Origin: CAVYWD01 sp963772225
GTDB lineage: Bacteria > Myxococcota > Myxococcia > Myxococcales > UBA5297
Reading direction: 5' to 3'
Length of the DNA: 64,000 nt
Assembly (NCBI GenBank): GCA_963772225.1
Contig: CAVYWD010000011.1
Span: 1,426,001 to 1,490,000 of the forward strand
Shown: one piece after another, positions 44,559-51,776 of the stretch
Layout of the letters: each line of letters opens with the position of its first letter
How positions within the stretch are numbered: the first letter of the stretch is position 1
The notes under the pieces: model-generated
Told to the model about the DNA's origin: nothing
Database searches by the model: none
What the model saw: only the letters and a program-made list of their open reading frames with translations
Made by a program: the position numbers and the translations under genes

Positions 44559-45824
44559 ATGGACAAGATCATCGTCGAAGGAGGCGCCCGCCTCCAGGGT
44601 GAGGTGGTGGTGAGCGGCGCCAAGAACGCGGCGCTGCCCATCCTGGCCGCTTCGCTCCTCGCCGAGGGGCGGCACCTCTTTCGGAACGTCCCCAAGCTCG
44701 CGGACGTGGCGACCATGGGCAAGTTGCTCGGCACCATGGGCGCGCGCGCCGAGCGCGGGACCGGAGCCCAAGACGACTCGGTGGAGATTCAGGTGCCGGC
44801 GAGCGTCAGCCCCGAGGCGCCCTACGACCTGGTCAAGACCATGCGCGCCAGCGTGCTCGTGCTGGGGCCCCTGGTCGCGCGCTATGGCCGCGCTCGCGTC
44901 TCGCTGCCCGGCGGCTGCGCCATCGGAGCGCGCCCCATCGACCAGCACCTGAAGGGCCTGGAGCGGTTGGGCGCCACGGTCAGCCTCGAGCACGGGTACG
45001 TCGAGGCCAAGGCCAAGCGCCTGAGAGGCGCGACCTTCACCTTCGACGTCATCACCGTCACCGGCACCGAGAACCTCCTGATGGCCGCCTCGCTCGCTCA
45101 GGGGCGAACGGTGCTGGAGAACGCCGCGCGCGAGCCGGAGGTCGAGGAGCTCGCGCGGGTGCTCAATCGGATGGGCGCGCGCATCAGCGGCGCCGGCACC
45201 GGCGAGATCACCATCGAGGGCGTCGACGCGCTCAAGCCCGTGGAGCACGCCATCCTGCCCGATCGGATCGAGGCCGGGACTCTGCTGGTGGCCGGCGCGC
45301 TGACCGAGGGAAACGTGCTCGTGCGCAGGGCGGTCCCCGAGCACCTGGAGGCGGTGATCGAGAAGCTTCGCGCCGCGGGCGCGACCATCACCGCCGAGGA
45401 CGGCGGCCTGCGCGTGAAGGGCCCGAAGGAAATTCGCCCCGTCGACATCAAGACCCAGCCTCACCCAGGTTTCCCCACCGACATGCAGGCCCAGCTGATG
45501 GTGCTGCTCACGGTGGCCGACGGCTCGTCGGTCATCACCGAGAACGTGTTCGAGAACCGATACATGCATGTGCTCGAGCTCAGCCGCATGGGAGCGGATA
45601 TCCGGGTGGACGGCCACACGGCCATCGTCAAGGGGGTCAAGGGCCTCTCCGGTGCGCCGGTGATGGCGACCGACCTCCGAGCGAGCGCATCGCTGGTGCT
45701 CGCCGGGCTGCGCGCCGCCGGGCGCACCGAGGTCCAGCGCGTGTATCACCTCGACCGCGGCTACGATGGGCTGGAGAAGAAGCTTGGGGGCTTGGGCGCG
45801 AACATCCGCCGCGCGAAGGGCTAG
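44559..45824 (+). CDS. murA: UDP-N-acetylglucosamine 1-carboxyvinyltransferase
   Basis: This enzyme adds enolpyruvate from PEP to UDP-GlcNAc, the first step of peptidoglycan precursor synthesis. The 421-residue protein has GEVVVSGAKNAALPILAASL with Lys22/Asn23, the catalytic Cys in VSLPGGCAIGARP (C120) and QPHPGFPTDMQAQLM near 310. Length is normal. It follows prmC in an apparent operon, as in many bacteria. Confidence 0.97.
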   Translation: MDKIIVEGGARLQGEVVVSGAKNAALPILAASLLAEGRHLFRNVPKLADVATMGKLLGTMGARAERGTGAQDDSVEIQVPASVSPEAPYDLVKTMRASVLVLGPLVARYGRARVSLPGGCAIGARPIDQHLKGLERLGATVSLEHGYVEAKAKRLRGATFTFDVITVTGTENLLMAASLAQGRTVLENAAREPEVEELARVLNRMGARISGAGTGEITIEGVDALKPVEHAILPDRIEAGTLLVAGALTEGNVLVRRAVPEHLEAVIEKLRAAGATITAEDGGLRVKGPKEIRPVDIKTQPHPGFPTDMQAQLMVLLTVADGSSVITENVFENRYMHVLELSRMGADIRVDGHTAIVKGVKGLSGAPVMATDLRASASLVLAGLRAAGRTEVQRVYHLDRGYDGLEKKLGGLGANIRRAKG

Positions 45825-45867
45825 TTGCCCGATCCCTGACGCTCGTCGCTGCGCGGCCGATGGCGCC

Positions 45868-45897
45868 TTGAAACCTTTAAAACTCACGCGGTATGAT
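45868..45897 (+). promoter_or_regulatory. Promoter of the zinc-ribbon gene
   Basis: TTGAAA (45868-45873) and TATGAT (45892-45897) are 18 nt apart. A hairpin GGGGAGC-ATC-GCTCCCC (45927-45943) lies in the leader ahead of the gene. Confidence 0.6.
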
Positions 45898-45964
45898 TTC
45901 CTGCCTGCCCAGGCGTTAACTTTTTGGGGGAGCATCGCTCCCCGCGAACGAGGAAGACTGCTGA

Positions 45965-46354
45965 ATGGATTGCCCCCAGTGCGAGGTCGAGATGGTCCTG
46001 CTGGAGGGCGAGGACGGCTCGATGTCCCGCTGCCCTGACTGCGGAGGACTGTGGGTCGACGTCGCCGATCTCAACCGGATTCTGCTTCGGCACAACCTAC
46101 CTGGCCTCGAGTCGCTCGGCGGCCGGGTCAATCAGGAGGAGGAGTCCGCGGGCATCTGCCCGGAGGACCAAGCCCCGCTGATCGTCGTAGAAGGGGGCGA
46201 GCGCCACGCGCTCTCGTACGAGACCTGCGAGGTGTGCGGCGGCATCTTTCTTTTGCCGGATACCGACGCCGACGATGCGAAGGCGAACGTCGAGGCGGTG
46301 GTCGCCTTCTACCGGCGCTTCGGCAACACCAAGGGAACTGCCAAGCGCGCCTGA
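45965..46354 (+). CDS. TFIIB-type zinc-ribbon protein
   Basis: The 129-residue protein has two zinc ribbons. The first has CPQC (3-6) and CPDCGGLWVD (23-32), the second CPED (58-61, one Cys replaced) and CEVCGGIFLLP (83-93). Such zf-TFIIB proteins (COG3809) are widespread in bacteria but uncharacterised. The gene stands alone with a promoter and leader hairpin. Confidence 0.85.
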   Translation: MDCPQCEVEMVLLEGEDGSMSRCPDCGGLWVDVADLNRILLRHNLPGLESLGGRVNQEEESAGICPEDQAPLIVVEGGERHALSYETCEVCGGIFLLPDTDADDAKANVEAVVAFYRRFGNTKGTAKRA

Positions 46355-46420
46355 CCTCGCCTTGACGCAGGCGGTGCGGCCCGCTTCAATGCGGCCTTCC
46401 TTCTGGGAGGTGTGTTCCGC

Positions 46421-48196
46421 ATGAGCCGAATCGCGGCTGTCTTCGCCTGTGTTCTCGTCTTCGGCTGTACCAAGCATGTCGCGGAAAAGCCGCCGGCCCC
46501 AGCCGGCCCACGCCTGCTGAAAGAGGTCGAGCCGAACGACTCGGTCGGCGCGGCGATGACCGTCGCCGAGACGGTCCGCATCGAGGCCTCGCTGGCGGCC
46601 GACGCTTCGCGCCTGGACGAGGACTACTACCGGATCGAGGCGCTGGGTCCCGGGAAGCTGGCGACCGTCCAGGCGACCGGCGTCCCCGGCGTCGACCTCG
46701 CGCTGGAGTTGCTCGATCGTGACGGCAACCACGTGGCGAGCTTCAACTCGGAGCCCGAGGGAGCCGGCGAGCAGATTGCCGGAGTCAACCTCGGCGCCCC
46801 GGCGGTGGTGAAGGTGTCGGGCGCCAAGAAGGGCGCTGGCGGCGCGTACACCTTGTCGGTCGACATCGCCGACGCTCAGCCTGACTTCGAGGTGGAGCCG
46901 AACAACCGGGCGGTCGACGCCTCGCCCCTGCCTCTGGGCAAGAGCGTGCGCGGCCTCCTCGCCGACCGGACCGACGAGGACTGGTACCGATTCGAGGTGC
47001 CCATCCCCGCGGGAGCGGACAGGGCAACGCCGAGCGCTGGCGCAGCAACCGCTCAGCCCGCGTCCGGCGACGATGCTTCCACTCCTTCGAACGGCGGCGC
47101 GCAGCTCCCGGCTCCGAGCGCCCCGCCGCTTTCGCCCGCGGTGGTCAAGCTCGAGGTCTCCGGCGTGCCCGGCGTGCGCCTGCAGGTGGAGATCGCCAAT
47201 CAGGCGCAGGCCGTCTTCTACACCGCGCGCAGCCGCGAGGAGGGCGAGGGAATTCAGGTTCGCGACCTCGCCCTGCGCCCCGGCGAGACGACCTACTACG
47301 CGACCGTCAAGGCGGCCTGGACGGGCGCCGGGAAGGACGCGCGCCGAGGCTACAACGCGCACGCGCCGTACTCCTTGTCGGTCTCGCTCGAAGAGGCCGG
47401 GGCCAATGCCGAGCTGGAGCCCAACGACGAGCCGCTGAAGGCGACGCTCATCTCGGGCGACTGCGTGCGCGAGGGCTTTTTCGCGCCCAAGGGAGACGTG
47501 GACTACTACCTCGTCCGAGTCGACAAACCCGTGCTCCTGAAAATCGAGCTGTCAGGCGTCGACCGAGTCGACTCCACGCTCTCGCTGGTGAAGATGCCCG
47601 AGGAAGGAAGCGACAAGGAGGAAGTGCTGCTCACCGCCAACGACGGCGGCGTGCGCGAAGGGGAGATCCTCGTCGACGTCGCCGCGGGACCCGGCAAGGA
47701 CGCCCTGCTGCGCGTCGAGGCCGCGCCTCGCCTCGTGAACGGGAAGTGGGTGCGTGACCAGGAGAACCCATCCGAGCCTTACAAGCTGACAATCAGCTCC
47801 AGGCCCGACCTGGCGGGCGACGAGCGCGAGCCGAACAACCGGCCGGAGCTCGCCACGCCCATCGAGCTCGGCAAGCCCATGCGAGGCCACGTCCACCCGC
47901 GGCGCGACGAAGACTTCTTCGCGCTGGACCTGACGAGCTCGCCGGTGAAGGTCCCGCTCAAGGCGACGCTCACCGGAATCCTCAAGGTCGACGTCTCGCT
48001 GGGGCTCTTTCGGCTCGAGCAAGACGGCAAGGCGACGCTGGTTCAGCGCTCGGAGAAGGGCAAGGGCGAGCAGCCCGAGGTCGTCCACTACAGCGCCGAG
48101 CCGGGGAAGTACGTGTTCCAGGTCAAGGACACCAAGAACTGGCAGTCGAACTACGTCGACGCTTACCAGCTTACGGTGGAGCAGGACTCGCCCTGA
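46421..48196 (+). CDS. Lipoprotein with four pre-peptidase-like domains
   Basis: From ATG 46421 (GGGAGG 11 nt upstream) the protein has 591 residues. The signal SRIAAVFACVLVFGCTKH carries a lipobox Cys. Four units begin with the EPN motif (EVEPNDSVGAAM, VEPNNRAVDASPL, LEPNDEPLKATLI, REPNNRPELATPI) and contain DEDYYR/DVDYYL-type strands of bacterial pre-peptidase C-terminal (PPC) domains. A Ser/Ala/Pro linker of about 30 residues interrupts the second unit. No protease domain is present, so it is probably a surface scaffold or binding protein. Confidence 0.8.
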   Translation: MSRIAAVFACVLVFGCTKHVAEKPPAPAGPRLLKEVEPNDSVGAAMTVAETVRIEASLAADASRLDEDYYRIEALGPGKLATVQATGVPGVDLALELLDRDGNHVASFNSEPEGAGEQIAGVNLGAPAVVKVSGAKKGAGGAYTLSVDIADAQPDFEVEPNNRAVDASPLPLGKSVRGLLADRTDEDWYRFEVPIPAGADRATPSAGAATAQPASGDDASTPSNGGAQLPAPSAPPLSPAVVKLEVSGVPGVRLQVEIANQAQAVFYTARSREEGEGIQVRDLALRPGETTYYATVKAAWTGAGKDARRGYNAHAPYSLSVSLEEAGANAELEPNDEPLKATLISGDCVREGFFAPKGDVDYYLVRVDKPVLLKIELSGVDRVDSTLSLVKMPEEGSDKEEVLLTANDGGVREGEILVDVAAGPGKDALLRVEAAPRLVNGKWVRDQENPSEPYKLTISSRPDLAGDEREPNNRPELATPIELGKPMRGHVHPRRDEDFFALDLTSSPVKVPLKATLTGILKVDVSLGLFRLEQDGKATLVQRSEKGKGEQPEVVHYSAEPGKYVFQVKDTKNWQSNYVDAYQLTVEQDSP

Positions 48197-48222
48197 AGCT
48201 CGAGACGGGCGAGAGGTTCGCC

Positions 48223-48250
48223 TTGACTCTCGAGAGCTGGTGGCTAGACT
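48223..48250 (+). promoter_or_regulatory. Promoter of tRNA-Gly
   Basis: TTGACT (48223-48228) and TAGACT (48245-48250) are 16 nt apart, about 14 nt before the mature tRNA 5' end. Confidence 0.65.
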
Positions 48251-48264
48251 TCCGCGTGAGTTTT

Positions 48265-48337
48265 GCGGGAATAGCTCAGTTGGTAGAGCATTAGCTTCCC
48301 AAGCTGAGGGTCGAGGGTTCGAATCCCTTTTCCCGCT
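48265..48337 (+). tRNA. tRNA-Gly (anticodon CCC)
   Basis: The 73-nt cloverleaf has acceptor stem GCGGGAA/TTCCCGC with discriminator T, D arm AGCTCAGTTGGTAGAGC, anticodon loop TTCCCAA (CCC, reads GGG) and T arm GAGGGTTCGAATCCCTT. CCA is not encoded. Confidence 0.97.
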
Positions 48338-48343
48338 CACTCC

Positions 48344-48389
48344 GAAGGGCCGGAAGTCCAGGGGCAACCCGAAGGGCTTCCGGCCCTTC
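48344..48389 (+). terminator. Terminator after tRNA-Gly
   Basis: GAAGGGCCGGAAG (48344-48356) pairs exactly with CTTCCGGCCCTTC (48377-48389). A short T tract (CCTTTT) follows. Confidence 0.75.
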
Positions 48390-48423
48390 GCCTTTTGGCG
48401 CCTTGCGAAACCGAGAGATCCGG

Positions 48424-49320
48424 ATGAAAAGCCCCGGTCGGACAATTGCCTTCCAGCAGCTCGACGTGTTCTCGGCGCGGCGCCTCGAGGGCAACCCGCT
48501 CGCAGTCTTCCCGGACGCCCGCGGGCTCTCGACGGAGGAGATGCAGGCGCTCGCGCGGGAAATGAACCTCTCCGAGACCACCTTCGTCCTGCCGCGCGAG
48601 GCGAGCGTCGAGCGGGAGCGGGGCGTGCGCGTGCGAATCTTCACGGTGGCCGAAGAGCTCCCCTTCGCCGGCCACCCGACACTCGGCACGGCCGTCGCCC
48701 TGCGCGGCCAGACGGGTCGCGAGGAAGTCGTCTTGGACCTGAGCGTCGGGCGCATCCCCGTGCGCTTCGAGGACCGCCCCGGTGAGCCCGCGTTCGGCGA
48801 GATGACGCAGGTCGATCCACTGCTCGGGCCGATCGGCGACCGCGCCTCCGCCGCTCGCGCCGCCGGGTACCAGGAGTCGGACCTCGACCCTTCCCTTCCC
48901 GTTCAAACAGTCTCGACGGGCCTCCCGTTCGTCATCGTCCCGCTGCGCTCTCTCGAGGCCGCGCGGCGCCTCCGCCTCGACCCCGCGCGCAGCGCCGAGT
49001 ACCTGGAAGGCGCCGGGGCGACCTCGTTTTACGTCGTCACTCGCGAGACCGTTGACCAGCGGGCGCGGCTGCACGCGCGCATGGCGTTCTATGGGGGCGA
49101 AGATCCCGCGACGGGCTCCGCAGCCGGCTGCGCCGCGGCCTGGATGGTCGCGCACGGCGTCGCGGCGCCGGGCGAACAGGTCCTCATCGAGCAGGGACTG
49201 GAGATGAAGCGCCCCAGCCAGATCTTCGTTCGCGCTTCGCGCTCAGGCAGCCGCGTCTTCGACGTCCGCGTCGGCGGCCAGGCGGTTGAGGTCCTCCGCG
49301 GCGAAGTGACCCTCGAATAG
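48424..49320 (+). CDS. PhzF-family isomerase-like protein
   Basis: The 298-residue protein has FQQLDVFSARRLEGNPLAVF at the start, MNLSETTFVLP with the conserved catalytic Glu, VRIFTVAEELPFAGHPTLGT and the second-domain GEDPATGSAAGCAAAW. These are PhzF hallmarks (diaminopimelate epimerase-like fold). Most chromosomal PhzF-like proteins have unknown substrates; no phenazine genes are nearby. It is preceded by tRNA-Gly and converges with the ExbD gene. Confidence 0.92.
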   Translation: MKSPGRTIAFQQLDVFSARRLEGNPLAVFPDARGLSTEEMQALAREMNLSETTFVLPREASVERERGVRVRIFTVAEELPFAGHPTLGTAVALRGQTGREEVVLDLSVGRIPVRFEDRPGEPAFGEMTQVDPLLGPIGDRASAARAAGYQESDLDPSLPVQTVSTGLPFVIVPLRSLEAARRLRLDPARSAEYLEGAGATSFYVVTRETVDQRARLHARMAFYGGEDPATGSAAGCAAAWMVAHGVAAPGEQVLIEQGLEMKRPSQIFVRASRSGSRVFDVRVGGQAVEVLRGEVTLE

Positions 49321-49429
49321 CCCCGCCGGCTCCGAGGCACGAGCCGAAGACCTGCCCCTCGCGGGTCACGCGCTCGCGCTCACTGGGCGAGGCGCGAACG
49401 TACGATGGGAAGCGAGCGCTCTGGGCCTG

Positions 49430-50110
49430 CTATCCCTCGCCGCCCGAGGTCGAGGCGGAATTCTCGCCGCCCTCTTGCTTGATGACCACGAAGCGGTAGC
49501 TGTCGAGCTCGGCGCGCCCTGCCGTGTAGAGGATCTCCGAGAGCATTCGATAGGGCATGTTGCGGTCGCCCACGACCGAGAGCTCCCCGGTGAACGGCGA
49601 GGACGGGTTGTACTGAGCGACGTACTTTTGGCGATCGACTTCCTTCTTGAGCGCGTCGAGCAGGGGGTTGACGAGCATGCCGGCGTCGCCCCCGTCCTTG
49701 TACTGCGCGGGGATGCGATCGTCCTCGTAGCTCAGCACGATCTTGTCGCCAACCAAGACCGTGCCCTGGCCGGGCCGACAGGCCTTGCCCTCACTGGGCC
49801 GCGGCGTGCATCGGGTGACGGTCACCGCGACCGTGTCCCTGGGGGCCAGGCGAGTGGTGGAGATGGGCGGCGCCACGTCTCCAGACGACGCCATATTGAC
49901 CGAGGTCGCCGAATAGGACTTGAGCAGAAACACCAGAATGATGGTCATCATGTCCATCATTGCGGTGATGTTGAGCTCTTTGATCTCGCCCGCGGCCTCG
50001 CGCTCCTTGCGGCGCTTGGTGCGAAGGAGCTTCTTGAAGAGCATGCGCTGGCGCTGCTCTGCGCTGATCTCAGGAACTGCGGCTTCGAGCTCGGAATTGT
50101 CGTCGTGCAT
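49430..50110 (-). CDS. ExbD/TolR-type biopolymer transport protein (second ExbD)
   Basis: The 226-residue protein has a cytoplasmic N-terminus, one TM with the essential Asp (IKELNITAMMDMMTIILVFL, about 43-62; D in MMDMM), and a periplasmic domain ending GGENSASTSGG. It belongs to a three-gene ExbB-ExbD-ExbD unit read from 51563 to 49430, with an 18-nt gap to the previous exbD. It uses the proton gradient to energise outer-membrane transport or motility; the client is unknown. Confidence 0.88.
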   Translation of the reverse strand: MHDDNSELEAAVPEISAEQRQRMLFKKLLRTKRRKEREAAGEIKELNITAMMDMMTIILVFLLKSYSATSVNMASSGDVAPPISTTRLAPRDTVAVTVTRCTPRPSEGKACRPGQGTVLVGDKIVLSYEDDRIPAQYKDGGDAGMLVNPLLDALKKEVDRQKYVAQYNPSSPFTGELSVVGDRNMPYRMLSEILYTAGRAELDSYRFVVIKQEGGENSASTSGGEG

Positions 50111-50128
50111 GGCGGACCTTCTTCACGC

Positions 50129-50668
50129 CTACATGCCGGCGGCCAGAGAGACGTCGAAAAACAGCATCTGGCCCGCGTGCTCACGGCACGCGTCCATCGT
50201 CTTGACCAAGACGCTGTACGGCACCTTCGAGTCGGCCCCCAGGATGATCTTCGACTCGTCCGGGAAGGCCTGCTTGATTTGCGTCATCTTCGTCGTAAGG
50301 GCCGCGAAGTCATAGTCGCCGCTGGCGAGTCTGGCGATGGTCGGCTGACCCTCGCCCGGCGTGGCCGGCGCGGCGTCGCCCGGGAGGACGGCGCCGGTGC
50401 CCGCGACGAAAAAGCCCTTGTCGCTGATCAGCACCGTGAGCATCAGCGGCTTCTTGGCGTCCTTCTGCTCCTGGGGAGCTGCGGCCGCCGAGGGCCCGTA
50501 CTTGGGCGCCGCGACGTTGAGCACGCCGAAGCTCGCCAGCCCCGTCATCGACAGCAGCATGAACATGATCAGGTTCATCATGATGTCGAGGTACGGGACG
50601 ATGTTGAGCTCGCCGGTGTCCTCGTCTTCTTTGGGGCGGAGCTTGCGCTTGGAGAAGTGAAAGGCCAT
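50129..50668 (-). CDS. ExbD/TolR-type biopolymer transport protein (first ExbD)
   Basis: From ATG 50668 the protein has 179 residues: MAFHFSKRKLRPKEDEDTGE, then the TM LNIVPYLDIMMNLIMFMLLS with Asp in the helix, and a periplasmic domain with LTVLISDKGFFVAGTGAVLP. A longer open frame upstream to 50869 runs through the dispersed repeat and the end of exbB, so the shorter start is preferred. It is the middle gene of the exbB-exbD-exbD unit. Confidence 0.85.
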   Translation of the reverse strand: MAFHFSKRKLRPKEDEDTGELNIVPYLDIMMNLIMFMLLSMTGLASFGVLNVAAPKYGPSAAAAPQEQKDAKKPLMLTVLISDKGFFVAGTGAVLPGDAAPATPGEGQPTIARLASGDYDFAALTTKMTQIKQAFPDESKIILGADSKVPYSVLVKTMDACREHAGQMLFFDVSLAAGM

Positions 50669-50765
50669 CGCCTTCGACCTGCCTCTCTCGTCGGACGTTG
50701 GGACAGCGGCGCGCGAGGTCGAGTTCTGCCGGGCGTCCCGCGCCCCGTCTTCGAAAGCGCCGCTA

Positions 50766-50829
50766 ACCCGAAGCTTACATCGCCGCGAAGCGGCCTCCCT
50801 ACGGGTCGACGACCGAAGGACGTCAACCC
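50766..50829. repeat. Dispersed 64-nt repeat with GAA-loop hairpin, copy 2
   Basis: GCCGC-GAA-GCGGC lies at 50782-50794 and a weaker second stem around CCGAAGG follows. The block aligns with 39775-39838 without gaps at about 72% identity. It lies between exbB and the first exbD and touches the exbB stop codon. Confidence 0.7.
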
Positions 50830-51563
50830 ACCTTCTGCTCGAAGTCCATGGGGCTGGTCTCGCCCGCACTCTTCCGGGCGAGGAGATTCTCGAGCTTGAG
50901 CGAGTTGAGCTCGACCTCTTCGATCATGCTCTTCGCCCTGCTGGTCAGCAGCAGGTGGGCGACGATGCACGTCACCGCGATGGAGAGGCCGAAGGCGGTG
51001 TTGTTCATGGCCTCCGAGATGCCCTTGGAGAGGACCTCGGAGCGCTTGTCGGCCGAGACCGCGCCCAGCGACTTGAAGGCGCTGATGAGGCCGACGATGG
51101 TTCCGATGAGGCCGAGCAGGGTGGCGATATTCGCCAAGGACCAGAGCGAGCTGATGCGCTTCTGGATGGAGGGCGTGACCTCCATGATCGCCTCTTCGAT
51201 GGCCTTGGCGACCTCGAGCTCGCCGCGGTTGGCGCGGGTGAGCCCGGCGCGAACCACGCGGGCGAGCGCCGCGTCCGGCGCCGCGCTGCAGAGCTTCACC
51301 GCGCGGTCGACGTTGCCCGTGAGCACGAGCTTGGTGATCTGCTCCATGAACGGCGGCGCGTTCAGGTTGTAGGTGAAGAGAAGCTTGATCACGCGGTCGA
51401 GGATCACCGCCACGGCCACCGACAGCGAGAGGACGTTCACCATCATGAACGGCCCGCCGGCGACGAAGAATTCTTCGATCGTGTCCAGGAAGCCCCGTTT
51501 GTCCGCGGTGGCCGCTGCCAGCACGAGGAAGCTGCTCGAGACGCTGCCCAGGATGTCGCTCAT
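50823..51563 (-). CDS. ExbB/TolQ/MotA-type proton channel protein
   Basis: The 246-residue protein has three TM helices: one at about 38-58 (FMMVNVLSLSVAVAVILDRV), and two near 140-160 (IATLLGLIGTIVGLISAFKS) and 185-205 (AFGLSIAVTCIVAHLLLTS). The segment SLWSLANIATLLGLIGTIVG is the ExbB/TolQ signature. It is the first gene of the operon and pairs with two ExbD proteins, which suggests a dedicated energy-coupling complex. Confidence 0.9.
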   Translation of the reverse strand: MSDILGSVSSSFLVLAAATADKRGFLDTIEEFFVAGGPFMMVNVLSLSVAVAVILDRVIKLLFTYNLNAPPFMEQITKLVLTGNVDRAVKLCSAAPDAALARVVRAGLTRANRGELEVAKAIEEAIMEVTPSIQKRISSLWSLANIATLLGLIGTIVGLISAFKSLGAVSADKRSEVLSKGISEAMNNTAFGLSIAVTCIVAHLLLTSRAKSMIEEVELNSLKLENLLARKSAGETSPMDFEQKVG

Positions 51564-51660
51564 CGCGCCGAACCCTTTCCGCGTTTTGAATTCGGTTTCG
51601 CCTGCGGACTCCCCTGCCTCACAATTCCGGTCAAGGGGAAAACCCTTTGGAATTAAGGAC

Positions 51661-51689
51661 TTCTAACATTCGGCGGCCGAGGGTGTCAA
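51661..51689 (-). promoter_or_regulatory. Promoter of the exbB-exbD-exbD operon
   Basis: On the minus strand TTGACA (51684-51689) and TTAGAA (51661-51666) are 17 nt apart. A leader hairpin with AAGGG-TTTT-CCCTT lies between it and exbB. Confidence 0.7.
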
Positions 51690-51756
51690 GGCTGGGCCTG
51701 GAACGTAGCCACCCGGGCTACTGCCGCGGAACCCAAGGAGGAATTCTGCCGGGTGA

Positions 51757-51774
51757 AGCGGCCGATCGGCCGCT
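51757..51774 (-). terminator. Palindrome at the end of topA
   Basis: AGCGGCC-GATC-GGCCGCT, 2 nt after the topA stop. It can form a 7-bp GC stem, but no T tract follows, so a terminator role is uncertain. Confidence 0.4.
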
Positions 51775-51776
51775 CC

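Noticed and set aside
45927..45943. Terminator between murA and the zinc-ribbon gene
   Set aside because: The stem GGGGAGC-ATC-GCTCCCC has T before it on the plus strand and A after it on the minus strand, so no T tract follows in either direction. It is better seen as a leader hairpin.
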